Shown: positions 1-7,359 of the stretch, piece by piece
How positions within the stretch are numbered: position 1 is the stretch's first letter
Layout of the letters: each line of letters opens with the position of its first letter
Assembly: GCA_035620975.1 (NCBI GenBank)
Contig: DASPFV010000226.1
Coordinates: forward strand, 1-15,080
DNA from: DASPFV01 sp035620975
GTDB lineage: Bacteria > Acidobacteriota > Vicinamibacteria > Vicinamibacterales > 2-12-FULL-66-21
Reading direction: 5' to 3'
DNA length: 15,080 bases
The notes under the pieces: model-generated
Told to the model about the DNA's origin: nothing
What the model saw: only the letters and a program-made list of their open reading frames with translations
Databases searched by the model: none
Position numbers and translations under genes: made by a program

Positions 1-263
1 TAATGGCCGGCCAGGAACTCGAACGCCACCGTCAGTCCGAACCACAGCCCGCCGATCGCCCAGGCGTCACCTGACGAACGAGGGCGAATCCACCCGATGG
101 TCAGCCACGACAGCAAGAGGATCGCCGCGCAAAGGGTCATCGTGCTGATGACGTGGCCCGCCGAGGCACCCATGCTCGGCGTGATGAGTGCTTCGCGCAC
201 GCCGGCGTTCGCAATCGCGAGGACGAGGAGCCCGAGCCAGACGACGAGTGAGCGCTTCAGCAT
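1..263 (-). CDS. Integral membrane protein of unknown function (3' end beyond the window)
   Basis: An open frame on the minus strand begins with ATG at 261-263 and runs off the left edge, giving 87 residues. A TGA lies four codons upstream in frame, so this ATG is the first possible start; no strong Shine-Dalgarno sequence is visible. The protein starts MLKRSLVVWLGLLVLAIANA and has three hydrophobic stretches, at about residues 5-20, 42-57 and 66-83, separated by short polar loops. Third codon positions are mostly G or C, as in the neighbouring genes. I recognise no named family. It is divergent from the membrane protein that starts at 345, with about 80 bp between them. Confidence 0.6.
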   Translation of the reverse strand, partial: MLKRSLVVWLGLLVLAIANAGVREALITPSMGASAGHVISTMTLCAAILLLSWLTIGWIRPRSSGDAWAIGGLWFGLTVAFEFLAGH

Positions 264-344
264 CTCGTTAAATCAGGCGGCGGACGTCACTTATCTCGAG
301 CCAGATGCCCACCCGTGCATAGTAGCGTTGGATTCGAGTGCACG

Positions 345-1145
345 ATGCATGGTCCGCTCCTGCTGACTCGGGCTCTGGCGGGTCTCATGGCCGCTCAGTC
401 CCTGATCGGCCTGCTGCTATCGGAACACTACCGCGATCCGGAGCCCATCAGGACGACGTGGTTCGGCAACGACTGGGTCACGCTGATCCTCGCCGTGCCG
501 CTGCTGCTGTTGGGCCTGGTGCGTGGCGCTCGCGGCTCCAGGCGCGGTTTGCTGTTGTGGCTCGGCATAATCGCCTACGCGGTGTACAACTACGCGTTCT
601 ATCTGTTCGGCGCCGCGCTGAATGTGTTCTTTCCCTTCTACGTGCTCGCATTCGTCGTGGCCGTCGTGGCGCTGATACTCGGGCTCTCGCGGCTCGATGT
701 CGCCGCCGTGGCTCGCAGCTTTGGCCAGGCCACCCCAGTGCGTGCGATGGGCGGCTCGCTCACAGGCATCGGCATTGGGCTGGCGGCAGTCTGGATCGCG
801 ATGTGGGCCGCACATGTCTTCGCCGGCCGGCCCACTCCCGTAGACCCTGAAGCGTTCAAGATCGTCGCGGCTCTGGATCTGGGCTTGATGGTGCCAGCGC
901 TCATCGCTGGCGGCGTCCTGCTCTGGCGACGGAGGCCGTGGGGCTATGTGATTGCCGCCCTCGCGAGTATCCAGGGCGCCCTGTATCTGCTGGTATTGTC
1001 CGTCAACTCAATCGTCGCGATACGGAGGGGTCTGGCGAGCGCACCCGGTGAGCTGCCGATCTGGGGCACCCTCCTCGCCGTCACCACGGTTATCGCTCTC
1101 GTCCTGCTGGCGAGCGTTGAGCGGGAGCGAGTCGTCTCGCTATGA
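345..1145 (+). CDS. Polytopic membrane protein, uncharacterised
   Basis: This frame encodes 266 residues from ATG 345 (MHGPLLLTRALAG). A GTG at 315 would add ten polar residues, but the hydrophobic N-terminus at 345 makes that start more likely. There are about seven hydrophobic segments, roughly at residues 8-24, 45-60, 70-90, 92-112, 137-158, 176-194 and 201-222, plus a last one near the C-terminus. A tyrosine- and phenylalanine-rich stretch (YNYAFYLFGAALNVFFPFY) stands out at about residues 79-97. No catalytic motif is recognisable, so no function is proposed. The stop codon overlaps the start of the CPBP gene (ATGA at 1142-1145), which implies cotranscription and translational coupling. 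Confidence 0.65.
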   Translation: MHGPLLLTRALAGLMAAQSLIGLLLSEHYRDPEPIRTTWFGNDWVTLILAVPLLLLGLVRGARGSRRGLLLWLGIIAYAVYNYAFYLFGAALNVFFPFYVLAFVVAVVALILGLSRLDVAAVARSFGQATPVRAMGGSLTGIGIGLAAVWIAMWAAHVFAGRPTPVDPEAFKIVAALDLGLMVPALIAGGVLLWRRRPWGYVIAALASIQGALYLLVLSVNSIVAIRRGLASAPGELPIWGTLLAVTTVIALVLLASVERERVVSL

Positions 1146-1640
1146 CGACGACTCGCTCCTTCTCGATCGGACTGTACCTCGTCATCGTCTTCGCGTTCTC
1201 CTGGCCGTTTCAGCTGGCATTCATCGTCCTCGGCGACCGGTTTCGGCCCGTTCTGCTGGTGTCCATGATCATGGCGGGCGTCGGCACGTTCGTCACCGGC
1301 CGCTTCGTGTTCAGAGACGGGTTTGGAGGTGCTGGATGGCGGTTCGGACGACCCCTGCACTACATCCTCGCTTTCGGCCTCGCCCTGTTTCTGTGGCTCG
1401 TGCCGGTCGTCATCGAGAACGTCTCCGGACTGCGGAGCGATGCGTGGGAGCCCAGGTGGACGACCATACTCGTCAGCTTCATCATGTCGTTCGCCATCAC
1501 GCTGGTCCCGGCGGTTCGGTGAGGAGTTCAGTCGGCGCGGGTACTTGTTGCCGCGTCTGCTGGAGCGATTCACGGCTCGCAAAGCGCTCCTCGTTCATGG
1601 GTTCGTCACCTGGCTCTGGCACGTGCCAGCCGAAGGCTAG
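1142..1640 (+). pseudogene. CPBP-family intramembrane protease (CAAX/Abi), frameshifted and truncated
   Basis: The first frame encodes 126 residues starting MTTTRSFSIGLYLVIVFAF and ends at a TGA at 1520-1522. Removing one G near 1513 restores the reading LVPA-FGEEFSRRGYLLPRLL in the next frame, which contains the EExxxR motif of CPBP (CAAX protease/Abi) membrane proteases. It continues to LLVHGFVTWLWHVP, the second conserved motif with the metal-ligand histidine, and then stops at 1638-1640. The remaining conserved motifs and membrane segments of the family are missing. The gene therefore has a +1 frameshift and has lost its 3' part. These proteases cleave membrane-embedded substrates; the broken copy should be inactive. 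A single sequencing error could explain the frameshift, but not the missing C-terminus. Confidence 0.75.
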
Positions 1641-1848
1641 CCGGCTGGAACGCGCGCTCAGACTGATTCTTGTCGGCGGCTTCGTCGCTGTTGCCGTGCT
1701 GTTCCTGGTTCTTTCCGTCGTCTACGGGATGGACGTCGAGTACCGGTTCGAAGTCGCGGCGATCACGGTCGACTGGACGGTGCTGATCGTTGCGAGCACA
1801 CTGCTCGCCATTGTGCATCGACGATCAGTTCAACCACCGCCACGGTGA
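1597..1848 (+). pseudogene. Fragment encoding two membrane segments, origin unknown
   Basis: In a third frame, overlapping the end of the CPBP remnant, a short ORF encodes two convincing hydrophobic helices (LILVGGFVAVAVLFLVLSVV and VDWTVLIVASTLLAIV) followed by a basic tail (HRRSVQPPPR). The ATG at 1597 lies inside the CPBP reading frame, so the first 17 residues (MGSSPGSGTCQPKASRL) look like out-of-frame readthrough. Real coding probably begins near 1643. It could be the 3' end of a different membrane protein joined to CPBP by a deletion near 1635, or an eroded CPBP C-terminus. I cannot assign a family. Confidence 0.35.
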
Positions 1849-1870
1849 AGGGCATTCTGGCGAGGTGCGC

Positions 1871-1932
1871 ATGAAACGATCGGTCTTAGCGGCACTCGCT
1901 ACCGCCGTGGCAATTCCCGCATTCGCCCAGGG
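1871..1932 (+). pseudogene. Signal peptide of a lost secreted protein
   Basis: After a GAGGTG Shine-Dalgarno-like sequence, ATG 1871 starts a textbook Sec signal peptide: basic MKR, a hydrophobic core (VLAALATAVAIP) and an AFA-Q cleavage site. Directly after it, near 1931, the sequence becomes the antisense of a pirin gene. The frame continues to a stop at 2108-2110, but it then encodes only arginine-rich antisense sequence. The mature secreted protein is therefore gone, apparently deleted together with the 3' end of the convergent pirin gene. Its identity cannot be recovered from what is left. Confidence 0.6.
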
Positions 1933-2709
1933 AATGGCGGTCCACCGATCAGCAGGAGCCGGCCGCCGTTGCGGCTTGAGAAACCGGCTTCTGAACGTGC
2001 AGCTCCAAGGTAATACAGGACTCGGTCTTCGAGCGGTTGGCCGTCGATCGCGGCCTCACCGCTCAGGACGAGGAGAGCGTGCTCGAAGATCGGCTGGAGT
2101 GGTAGCGTGAGCGAGTGGCCGGGATGCACTTGGAGGTCCGCCCCCAGAATCTCGGTGAAATGCGCCGCCGGCGACGATGCCCCGTTCAGCATTCCAGCGA
2201 AGACCCGGACCCGACCCGCGGACAGCTCGAGCACCGGCACCTCCTGAACCTGTTGAAAGGTGGCCGGCATGTGGCGACGGCTCTCAGGGAGCGCCACCCA
2301 GAGCTGCACGCCGTTCAGACGTCCCGTATTGTCATTCGGGGTTTGCTCCGCATGCGAGATCCCGCCGCCGGATGTCATCACGTTGACTCCGCCCGGACGA
2401 AGGAGGGAATTGGTAGCCGAGGCTGTCATCATGGACGACTTCGCCCTGCAGCAGCCACGTCACCGGCTGCAGACCGATGTGGGGATGAGGCGCCACATCC
2501 ATGGGCTTCCCGGCGTTGAACGTCAATGGTCCGAACCGATCGAGGAAACACCAGGCTCCGACGAGGCGTCTGTCCTTGACTGGAAGGGCCCGTGAAATCG
2601 CGAGCGATCCCAGACTGAGCTCGCGATTTGGATGCGCCTCCACGCGGGCGTCGGCAGCGCCAAGCGCTACGCACGTTTCCGCCGCAACGGTGTCGGCGCG
2701 TCTCGACAT
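1932..2709 (-). pseudogene. Pirin-family cupin protein, frameshifted and 3'-truncated
   Basis: The minus strand encodes a pirin, a bicupin related to quercetinases and redox regulators. The N-terminal part reads RALPVKDRRLVGAWCFLDRF, then APHPHIGLQPVTWLLQGEVV, with the metal-binding HPH. The frame breaks just after HDDSLGY near 2413: dropping one base joins it to NSLLRPGGVNVMTSGGGISH in the next frame, exactly the spacing expected of pirins. The second cupin follows, including FEHALLVLSGEAAIDG and RLLLIGGPPF. The usual C-terminal WWNF-containing segment is absent because the sequence runs into a signal peptide on the other strand at about 1931. The start is uncertain: ATG 2709 gives MSRRADTV, and ATG 2733 is also possible. 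A +1 frameshift plus a missing C-terminus argue for a pseudogene. Confidence 0.8.
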
Positions 2710-2802
2710 GGCGCGAGGATATGCCCATGGCATGCTACGAGCAAGGGAGATGCAGCCAGGCTGGTTGGCAAGATTGTCTGATGTGATTCAGGAGGCCACC
2801 TC

Positions 2803-4056
2803 ATGATTTCGGCGAGCGCATTCGAACCGCGCGTCCAGAATCTCCTACCGGAGCTCGAACGTGTGTACACCGATATCCATGCGCACCCCGAGCTCTCCAT
2901 GCAGGAGACGCGTACGGCCGGTATCGCCGCGGATCACTTGCGTCGCACCGGATACGAGGTCACAACTGGCGTCGGCGAGACCGGCGTCGTAGGGCTGCTG
3001 CGTAACGGCGATGGGCCGACAGTGATGCTGCGCGCAGACATGGACGCCTTGCCGGTCCGGGAACAGACGGGCCTGCCGTATGCCAGTACGCGGAAGGCGA
3101 CCGATAGTGCCGGGAAGCCCGTACCCGTCATGCATGCATGCGGCCACGATATGCATGTGACCTGGTTGATGGGCGCCGCCACTCTCCTCGCGGACACACG
3201 AGATGCCTGGAAAGGGACGCTGATGCTCGTGTTCCAGCCCGCGGAGGAAACGGGCCGGGGCGCCCAGGCCATGGTCGACGCAGGGCTGGTCACCCGTTTC
3301 CCGAAACCTGACGTGATTCTTGGCCAGCACGTGATGGTCGGGCCCGCCGGGTCGATCGGCAGTCGTGCCGGCGTGATCACGTCCGCGGCCGACAGCCTGC
3401 AGATTAGGATGTTCGGCCGAGGCGCGCACGGCTCGATGCCGCAAGCCAGCGTCGACCCAGTCGTGATGGCAGCCGCGACGGTGCTTCGACTGCAGACCAT
3501 CGTATCGCGCGAGCTCGCGGCCTCCGAGGCAGCAGTAGTCACTGTCGGATCGATGCAGGCAGGCGAGAAGGACAACGTGATTCCCGAGGACGCGGTCATC
3601 ACACTCAACGTACGCACATTCGATCAGGAGGTGCGGACCCGCGTCCTCGCAGCGATCACCCGCATCGTCAACGCTGAAGCCGCCGCGTCGGGCGCTCCGA
3701 AGCCACCGGAGATCACGCCTCTCGATCGTTACTCGCTCGTGAGCAACGACACGGAAGCGACGCAACGAGTTCTCGACGCGTTCCGGAAGCATTTCGGCGC
3801 GGATCGAATCCGCGAACCGAAGCCCACGTCCGCAAGCGAGGATTTCGGCGTGTTCGGTGCCGCGTGGCAAGCGCCTTCGGTCTTCTGGTTCGTTGGCGGC
3901 ACCGATCCCAAAGAGTATGCCGAGGCGAAGCAAGCGGGACGAGTGCGCGAGATCCCGACGAACCACAATCCCGGCTTTGCACCGGTGCTGCATCCGACGC
4001 TCGAGACAGGTGTCGCCGCCATGGTCATCGCGGCACACACGTGGCTGGCGGCATAG
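2803..4056 (+). CDS. M20-family metallo-amidohydrolase (hippurate/IAA-amino-acid hydrolase type)
   Basis: An AGGAGG at 2790-2795 sits 7 bp before ATG 2803, and the 417-residue product has the usual length for M20D peptidases. The family landmarks are in order: HAHPELSMQET (27-37), LRADMDALPV (76-85), HACGHDMH (111-118) with the metal-ligand cysteine C113 and H115, FQPAEETGRG (144-153) with the catalytic and ligand glutamates, GQHV (174-177), the dimerisation domain around 190-310, and ASEDFGVF followed by NHNPGF near the C-terminus. Enzymes of this group hydrolyse amide bonds of N-acyl amino acids using two metal ions. There is no signal peptide, so a cytoplasmic location is expected. The substrate cannot be read from the sequence. 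It is convergent with the MFS remnant, whose 3' end abuts its stop codon. Confidence 0.92.
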   Translation: MISASAFEPRVQNLLPELERVYTDIHAHPELSMQETRTAGIAADHLRRTGYEVTTGVGETGVVGLLRNGDGPTVMLRADMDALPVREQTGLPYASTRKATDSAGKPVPVMHACGHDMHVTWLMGAATLLADTRDAWKGTLMLVFQPAEETGRGAQAMVDAGLVTRFPKPDVILGQHVMVGPAGSIGSRAGVITSAADSLQIRMFGRGAHGSMPQASVDPVVMAAATVLRLQTIVSRELAASEAAVVTVGSMQAGEKDNVIPEDAVITLNVRTFDQEVRTRVLAAITRIVNAEAAASGAPKPPEITPLDRYSLVSNDTEATQRVLDAFRKHFGADRIREPKPTSASEDFGVFGAAWQAPSVFWFVGGTDPKEYAEAKQAGRVREIPTNHNPGFAPVLHPTLETGVAAMVIAAHTWLAA

Positions 4057-4061
4057 GGTGC

Positions 4062-4298
4062 CCTGACGCACGGCAAAGGTGATTACTCCTTCCAGCCAAC
4101 GCCCTGATTCGGCGTCACCGCTGAGCGCGGTAAAGATGGCGGCGGAGATGGCGACGCCGAATGAGGCACCCAAAGAGGACGCCATTATCGGCGCGATGTT
4201 CAGGGTGGTCTGTGCAGACAGCCAGAAGGCGAGCACGCCGAGAATGATGCCGAAGAGGAGCTTGTCGTGACCTCGATACGAGCCGGTTCTCGGCTCAT
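4062..4298 (-). pseudogene. NorB/QacA-like MFS drug exporter reduced to its two ends
   Basis: On the minus strand, 5 bp after the TRIC gene, a frame reads HDKLLFGIILGVLAFWL and then AQTTLNIAP, the first membrane segment of DHA2/NorB-like drug:H+ antiporters. It passes directly into MASSLGASFGVAISAAIF, which in that family lies in the next-to-last membrane segment region, and then WLEGVITFAVRQ. The join is near 4183-4191, so most of the transporter has been removed in frame. The C-terminal end is also lost, because the sequence runs into the 3' end of the M20 gene near 4062. The only nearby ATG, at 4298, is out of frame with the conserved part by one base. No functional transporter can result. 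Confidence 0.75.
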
Positions 4299-4303
4299 GG
4301 AGG

Positions 4304-4990
4304 CTAATCCCTCGCCGGATCTTTCGAAACGCTCTTCCAACGCTCGCGCCTGGGCGTGTCGCGGAATACCGGCAGCGACCAGCCGAATCTGATCGCGAGG
4401 CCCCGCAGGATGAACGTCGTCAGGAACCCGGCGATCATCGCCGGCAGACGGCCGACGCCCAGAAGATCGAGTCCGACATACGTGCAACCACCGAGCACCG
4501 ACGCCGTGACGTAGATCTCACGACCGAGAAGCACCGAAGGAACGTGGCCCAGCGTGTCGCGAATGATCCCTCCGACGACTCCGGTGACGGCACCCATTGC
4601 GATGGCGACCACTGCAGGCGCTCCCACGTCCGAGGCCTTGACTGTACCAGCGACCGTGACCAGCGCCAATCCAAAGGCATCGAACCACAGGAGCGTCCTG
4701 TAACGCGATTCGACAAGCGGTGCGACAAAATGCATCGCGACGGCCGTGGCAAGGCAGGCAGACACGTAGATGGGATGCTGAACCCAGAACACGGGCACGT
4801 TGAGAATCAAGTCGCGCACGGTGCCGCCGCCGACTCCCGTCAGGACGGCAAACCACATGAACGCCATCACGTCGAGGCTCTTCCGCGAAGCGACGAGCGC
4901 TCCAGACACGGCGAACACGATCGCCGCCAGGACATCAAAAAACTGGACGAGTCGGAACAGGCTCTCGGGATCAATCGGTGGTGGCTGCAT
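4304..4990 (-). CDS. Trimeric intracellular cation channel family protein (UPF0126/TRIC)
   Basis: ATG at 4988-4990 starts a 228-residue protein (MQPPPIDPESLFRLVQFFDV) of the usual length for UPF0126 proteins such as YadS and YicG. Upstream frame residues are arginine-rich and unlikely to be translated. It has about seven membrane segments arranged as two three-helix repeats. Each repeat carries the family signature, GGGTVRDL at about 54-61 and GGIIRDTL at about 140-147. Related bacterial proteins form trimeric potassium or cation channels; the transported ion here is inferred from the family only. It is divergent from the phospholipase D gene, and the MFS remnant follows it closely as if they were once one operon. 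Confidence 0.9.
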   Translation of the reverse strand: MQPPPIDPESLFRLVQFFDVLAAIVFAVSGALVASRKSLDVMAFMWFAVLTGVGGGTVRDLILNVPVFWVQHPIYVSACLATAVAMHFVAPLVESRYRTLLWFDAFGLALVTVAGTVKASDVGAPAVVAIAMGAVTGVVGGIIRDTLGHVPSVLLGREIYVTASVLGGCTYVGLDLLGVGRLPAMIAGFLTTFILRGLAIRFGWSLPVFRDTPRRERWKSVSKDPARD

Positions 4991-5187
4991 GGCACGCCCT
5001 TCGGTCGCACACGTGAGCCGACAAGCACGAGAGTAAGCGACAGCGCTACGCCAGACGAGCGGCGGTTTCGCACGGGCTCGCCAGCGATCCCTCGGCCCTC
5101 CTGCCGTTTTCGAAAGACTTGGCGTCGACCGAGGGGCCCACGATAGCATCACCTCGGCGCTCCACCTCGTGTGAAGCCCTGCCAACC

Positions 5188-6516
5188 ATGTCGTCCGACA
5201 CATCAGGAGGCCGCCAGAAAGCCGCAGTCATCGCTCTCCGCAGAGTGGGCGGGTGGGCGCTGCGGGTATTCGTGCTGGTCCTGGCGTTCGTCGGCTTCCT
5301 CCACCTCACGCGCGGAACCGCCGTTCGCCACGTTCGTGGCGTCGCCGCCGACAGAATCCCAATTAGCGTCAGTGAGCCGGAGTTTCCGCTAATGGCTACG
5401 ATGGCTACGGGCGCGTGGCTCGCTCCGGGCAATCGGGTCGAGGTGCTGCTGAACGGCGACGAAACTTATCCACGCCTGTGGGACGATTTGCGGTCGGCGC
5501 GGCGGTCGATCACGCTGCAACTGTATTACGGCGCACCCGGTCGAATGGCTGACACGCTCGGCCAAATATTGCGCGACCGCGCCAAGGCGGGCGTACAGGT
5601 GTTCGTCCTCTACGACGCCTTCGGTACCGTCGACATCCCACGCGCTCATCGCGACGACCTGCGTGCTGCCGGCATTGTCGTGGAGCCCTTTCGACCTATC
5701 CGTCTCTCCACGCTGCACCTCGCGCAGAACCGGTCACACGTGCGCGGCATCATCGTCGACAGCCGGGTGGGGTGGACGGGCGGATTCGGCATCGACGACA
5801 AGTGGTTTGGCGACGGACGCAGCGCCGGGTCCTGGCGCGAAACGAACGTGCGCTTCGAAGGGCCGGCAGTCCGACAACTCCAGGCCGCCTTCGCTGCAGC
5901 GTGGGTCGAAGCGACAGGCGTGATGTTCACTGGCCGCGCGACCGTTGAGCCGGAGGAGAATGGAGCAACGGCGGCCGGTCTCCTCTACACCTCGCCAACC
6001 CTTGGAAGCACGGCCGCCGAACGGTTCTTTGCCCTGTCGATCGCCGGCGCCCGTAAGACCCTGTACATCACGAACTCGTACTTCGCTCCCGATCGCAACG
6101 TCATTGACTTGCTCGCCACTGCCGCAAGGAGAGGTGTCGATGTTCGCATCCTGACGGCGGGACAGCGTACCGACGTCCCCATCGTCCGCCTCGCCGGCCG
6201 AGCGTGGTACGACACGCTGCTGGACGCGGGCGTGCGCCTCTACGAGTGGCAACCGACCACGCTGCACGCCAAGACGTTCGTCGTCGATGGCGAGTGGTCC
6301 ACCGTCGGCTCGATGAACTTCGACAACCGCTCGATGGCGCTCAACGACGAGGCCACCTTGATGGTGCTCGATCGAGCGATCGGTCAACAGATGAATCGGA
6401 TCTTTCTCGACGACCTGCAGCATGCCCAGGAGATCACGGTCGAGGCATTTCGAACACGTTCGTGGCTGCAGCGCATTGCTGCATCGTTGGCGAGCACGCT
6501 CAGGCGGTTGCTGTAA
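5188..6516 (+). CDS. Phospholipase D / cardiolipin synthase-like membrane protein
   Basis: The 442-residue product starts at ATG 5188; an earlier TTG at 5119 is a poor alternative. A single membrane helix lies at about residues 24-40. Two PLD domains follow. The second HKD motif is complete: H360-A-K362, D367, then GSMNFDNRS. The first reads H184-V-R186, D191, then WTGGFGIDDKW, with arginine in place of the catalytic lysine. The spacing and context otherwise match PLDc_2 cardiolipin synthases, which join phosphatidylglycerol with another phospholipid. I believe the HVR form recurs in a subfamily of these proteins, so it need not mean loss of function. No operon partner is obvious: the truncated FMN reductase follows 25 bp later. 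Confidence 0.88.
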   Translation: MSSDTSGGRQKAAVIALRRVGGWALRVFVLVLAFVGFLHLTRGTAVRHVRGVAADRIPISVSEPEFPLMATMATGAWLAPGNRVEVLLNGDETYPRLWDDLRSARRSITLQLYYGAPGRMADTLGQILRDRAKAGVQVFVLYDAFGTVDIPRAHRDDLRAAGIVVEPFRPIRLSTLHLAQNRSHVRGIIVDSRVGWTGGFGIDDKWFGDGRSAGSWRETNVRFEGPAVRQLQAAFAAAWVEATGVMFTGRATVEPEENGATAAGLLYTSPTLGSTAAERFFALSIAGARKTLYITNSYFAPDRNVIDLLATAARRGVDVRILTAGQRTDVPIVRLAGRAWYDTLLDAGVRLYEWQPTTLHAKTFVVDGEWSTVGSMNFDNRSMALNDEATLMVLDRAIGQQMNRIFLDDLQHAQEITVEAFRTRSWLQRIAASLASTLRRLL

Positions 6517-6541
6517 CCGGTCGCTACCGCCGCGAGCTCAG

Positions 6542-6751
6542 ATGGCAGGCTTCAAGGTCGGGTACTTCGTCGGCAGCCTCGCGGCCACATCCATCAACCG
6601 CTTCCTTGCGCAAGCGGTCGTCAACCTGGCGCCGCCCGAGCTCACGATGACTGAGATCCCGTTCAAGGACTTGCCGCTCTACAGCTACGACTATGACGCG
6701 AACTCCGCCGCCGCGATTCTGTTCTTGAACTCGGTCGCAACCGCAGGGTTC
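6542..6751 (+). pseudogene. NAD(P)H-dependent FMN reductase, truncated at an inverted segment
   Basis: ATG 6542 starts MAGFKVGYFVGSLAATSINR, with the flavodoxin-like FMN-phosphate loop GSxxxxSxNR of NADPH-dependent FMN/chromate reductases, then FKDLPLYSYDYDAN. At 6703 the homology stops. If the next 44 bases are read as their reverse complement, the protein continues PAVATEFKNRIAAAE, just what the family has at this point (helix before the flavin-binding VTPEYN loop). Beyond 6748 the sequence is antisense dps. About two thirds of the gene, including the VTPEYN loop, is missing. Intact homologues reduce flavins, quinones or chromate in the cytosol; this remnant should be inactive. Confidence 0.75.
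6704..6747. other. 44-bp inverted segment flanked by GAAC/GTTC at a deletion junction
   Basis: The block lies between GAAC (6700-6703) and GTTC (6748-6751), which are inverted copies of each other. Its plus-strand reading inside the FMN reductase frame is SAAAILFLNSVATAG, which does not fit the family. Its reverse complement reads PAVATEFKNRIAAAE in the same phase and fits well. The block sits exactly where FMN reductase homology (plus strand) ends and Dps homology (minus strand) begins. The simplest reading is a small inversion between four-base inverted repeats combined with a deletion of the 3' ends of two convergent genes. Confidence 0.6.
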
Positions 6752-6989
6752 CTCGTGCCACGCCTCCGAGCGCAACGGCTCGCTCCGCGATGTCGTCCGC
6801 GTAGCCCTGCGCCTGCGAGGCGACTTGATCGAACAGCTCGTGCAAGCCGACGAAGTTCGGCCCCTTGACGTTCCAGTGCGCCTGCTTCGCCTACAGCTGC
6901 AGATCGATCGCGTCGGCGAGATGTTCGTTCAGGAGCTCGATTATCGATTTGCGCGTTGTCAGCGAGAGATCGTTGCTCGTGTCGTACAT
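6750..6989 (-). pseudogene. dps: Dps-family ferritin-like protein, nonsense mutation and lost C-terminal half
   Basis: A strong AGGAGG (CCTCCT at 6998-7003 on the plus strand) precedes ATG 6989. The frame encodes a Dps N-terminus, with an LADAIDLQL helix followed by KQAHWNVKGPNFVGLHELFD and DDIAERAVALGG. The histidine of AHWN and the DDIAE acidic residues are Dps ferroxidase-centre positions. Codon 33 is TAG (6891-6893), where homologues usually have a codon such as CAG. After ALGGVARGT, homology ends at about 6750, about half way through the protein. Dps normally forms a 12-subunit cage that stores iron and protects DNA in stationary phase. It is the last gene of the left-facing stress operon, after the Gdx exporter. 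Confidence 0.82.
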
Positions 6990-7041
6990 CTGTTGTTCCT
7001 CCTAAACCAATTGCTTTCGATGTGTTTTGCGTACTCCGCCA

Positions 7042-7359
7042 TCAGGGAGTCGATACCTTCATGAGAACAAGACCAGCGACGATGAGAGCGGCCGCCAGAA
7101 CCCGCGTGGTGTTGACCGACTCACCGAGGACCACCACCCCGACGATAAACGCTCCGACTGCACCGATTCCGGTCCATACCGTGTACGCAGTGCCAAGAGG
7201 TAACGTGTTCATCGAGGCCGAGAGCAGGCCAAAACTGGCGAGCATCGCGACCAAGGTGACGAGAGATGCGCTGGGCTGGGTGAACCCGTGCGAGAGCTTC
7301 ATCGTGAACGCCCAGACAATCTCGAGCAGGCCAGCAACGAACAGCAGAACCCAAGCCAT
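7042..7359 (-). CDS. gdx: SMR-family guanidinium exporter (Gdx/SugE)
   Basis: ATG 7359 is preceded by GGAGGG at a good distance, and the 105-residue, four-helix product has exactly the size of small multidrug resistance proteins. The N-terminus MAWVLLFVAGLLEIVWAF carries the essential glutamate E13, with G10 and W16. S42, Y59 and W62 (GTAYTVWTGIG) match the positions that line the guanidinium site in Gdx-type members, which separates it from EmrE-type drug exporters. It should act as an antiparallel dimer in the inner membrane, exchanging guanidinium for protons. Its start overlaps the stop of the preceding universal stress protein gene (TAATG), and dps follows after 52 bp. Membership in a stress operon is unusual for this family. 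Confidence 0.9.
   Translation of the reverse strand: MAWVLLFVAGLLEIVWAFTMKLSHGFTQPSASLVTLVAMLASFGLLSASMNTLPLGTAYTVWTGIGAVGAFIVGVVVLGESVNTTRVLAAALIVAGLVLMKVSTP

Noticed and set aside
2773..2790. TTGGCAAGATTGTCTGAT upstream of the M20 gene as a sigma54 site
   Set aside because: It has TGGC but no TTGC or GC at the required spacing.
2845..4236. 463-codon open frame on the minus strand across the M20 gene
   Set aside because: Only its first 60 or so residues (the MFS remnant) look like protein. The rest is antisense to a well-conserved M20 gene and is rich in arginine and histidine, as expected of an antisense frame in GC-rich DNA.
4079..4270. 63-codon plus-strand ORF after the M20 gene
   Set aside because: It is antisense to the MFS remnant, whose conserved membrane segments are recognisable on the minus strand.
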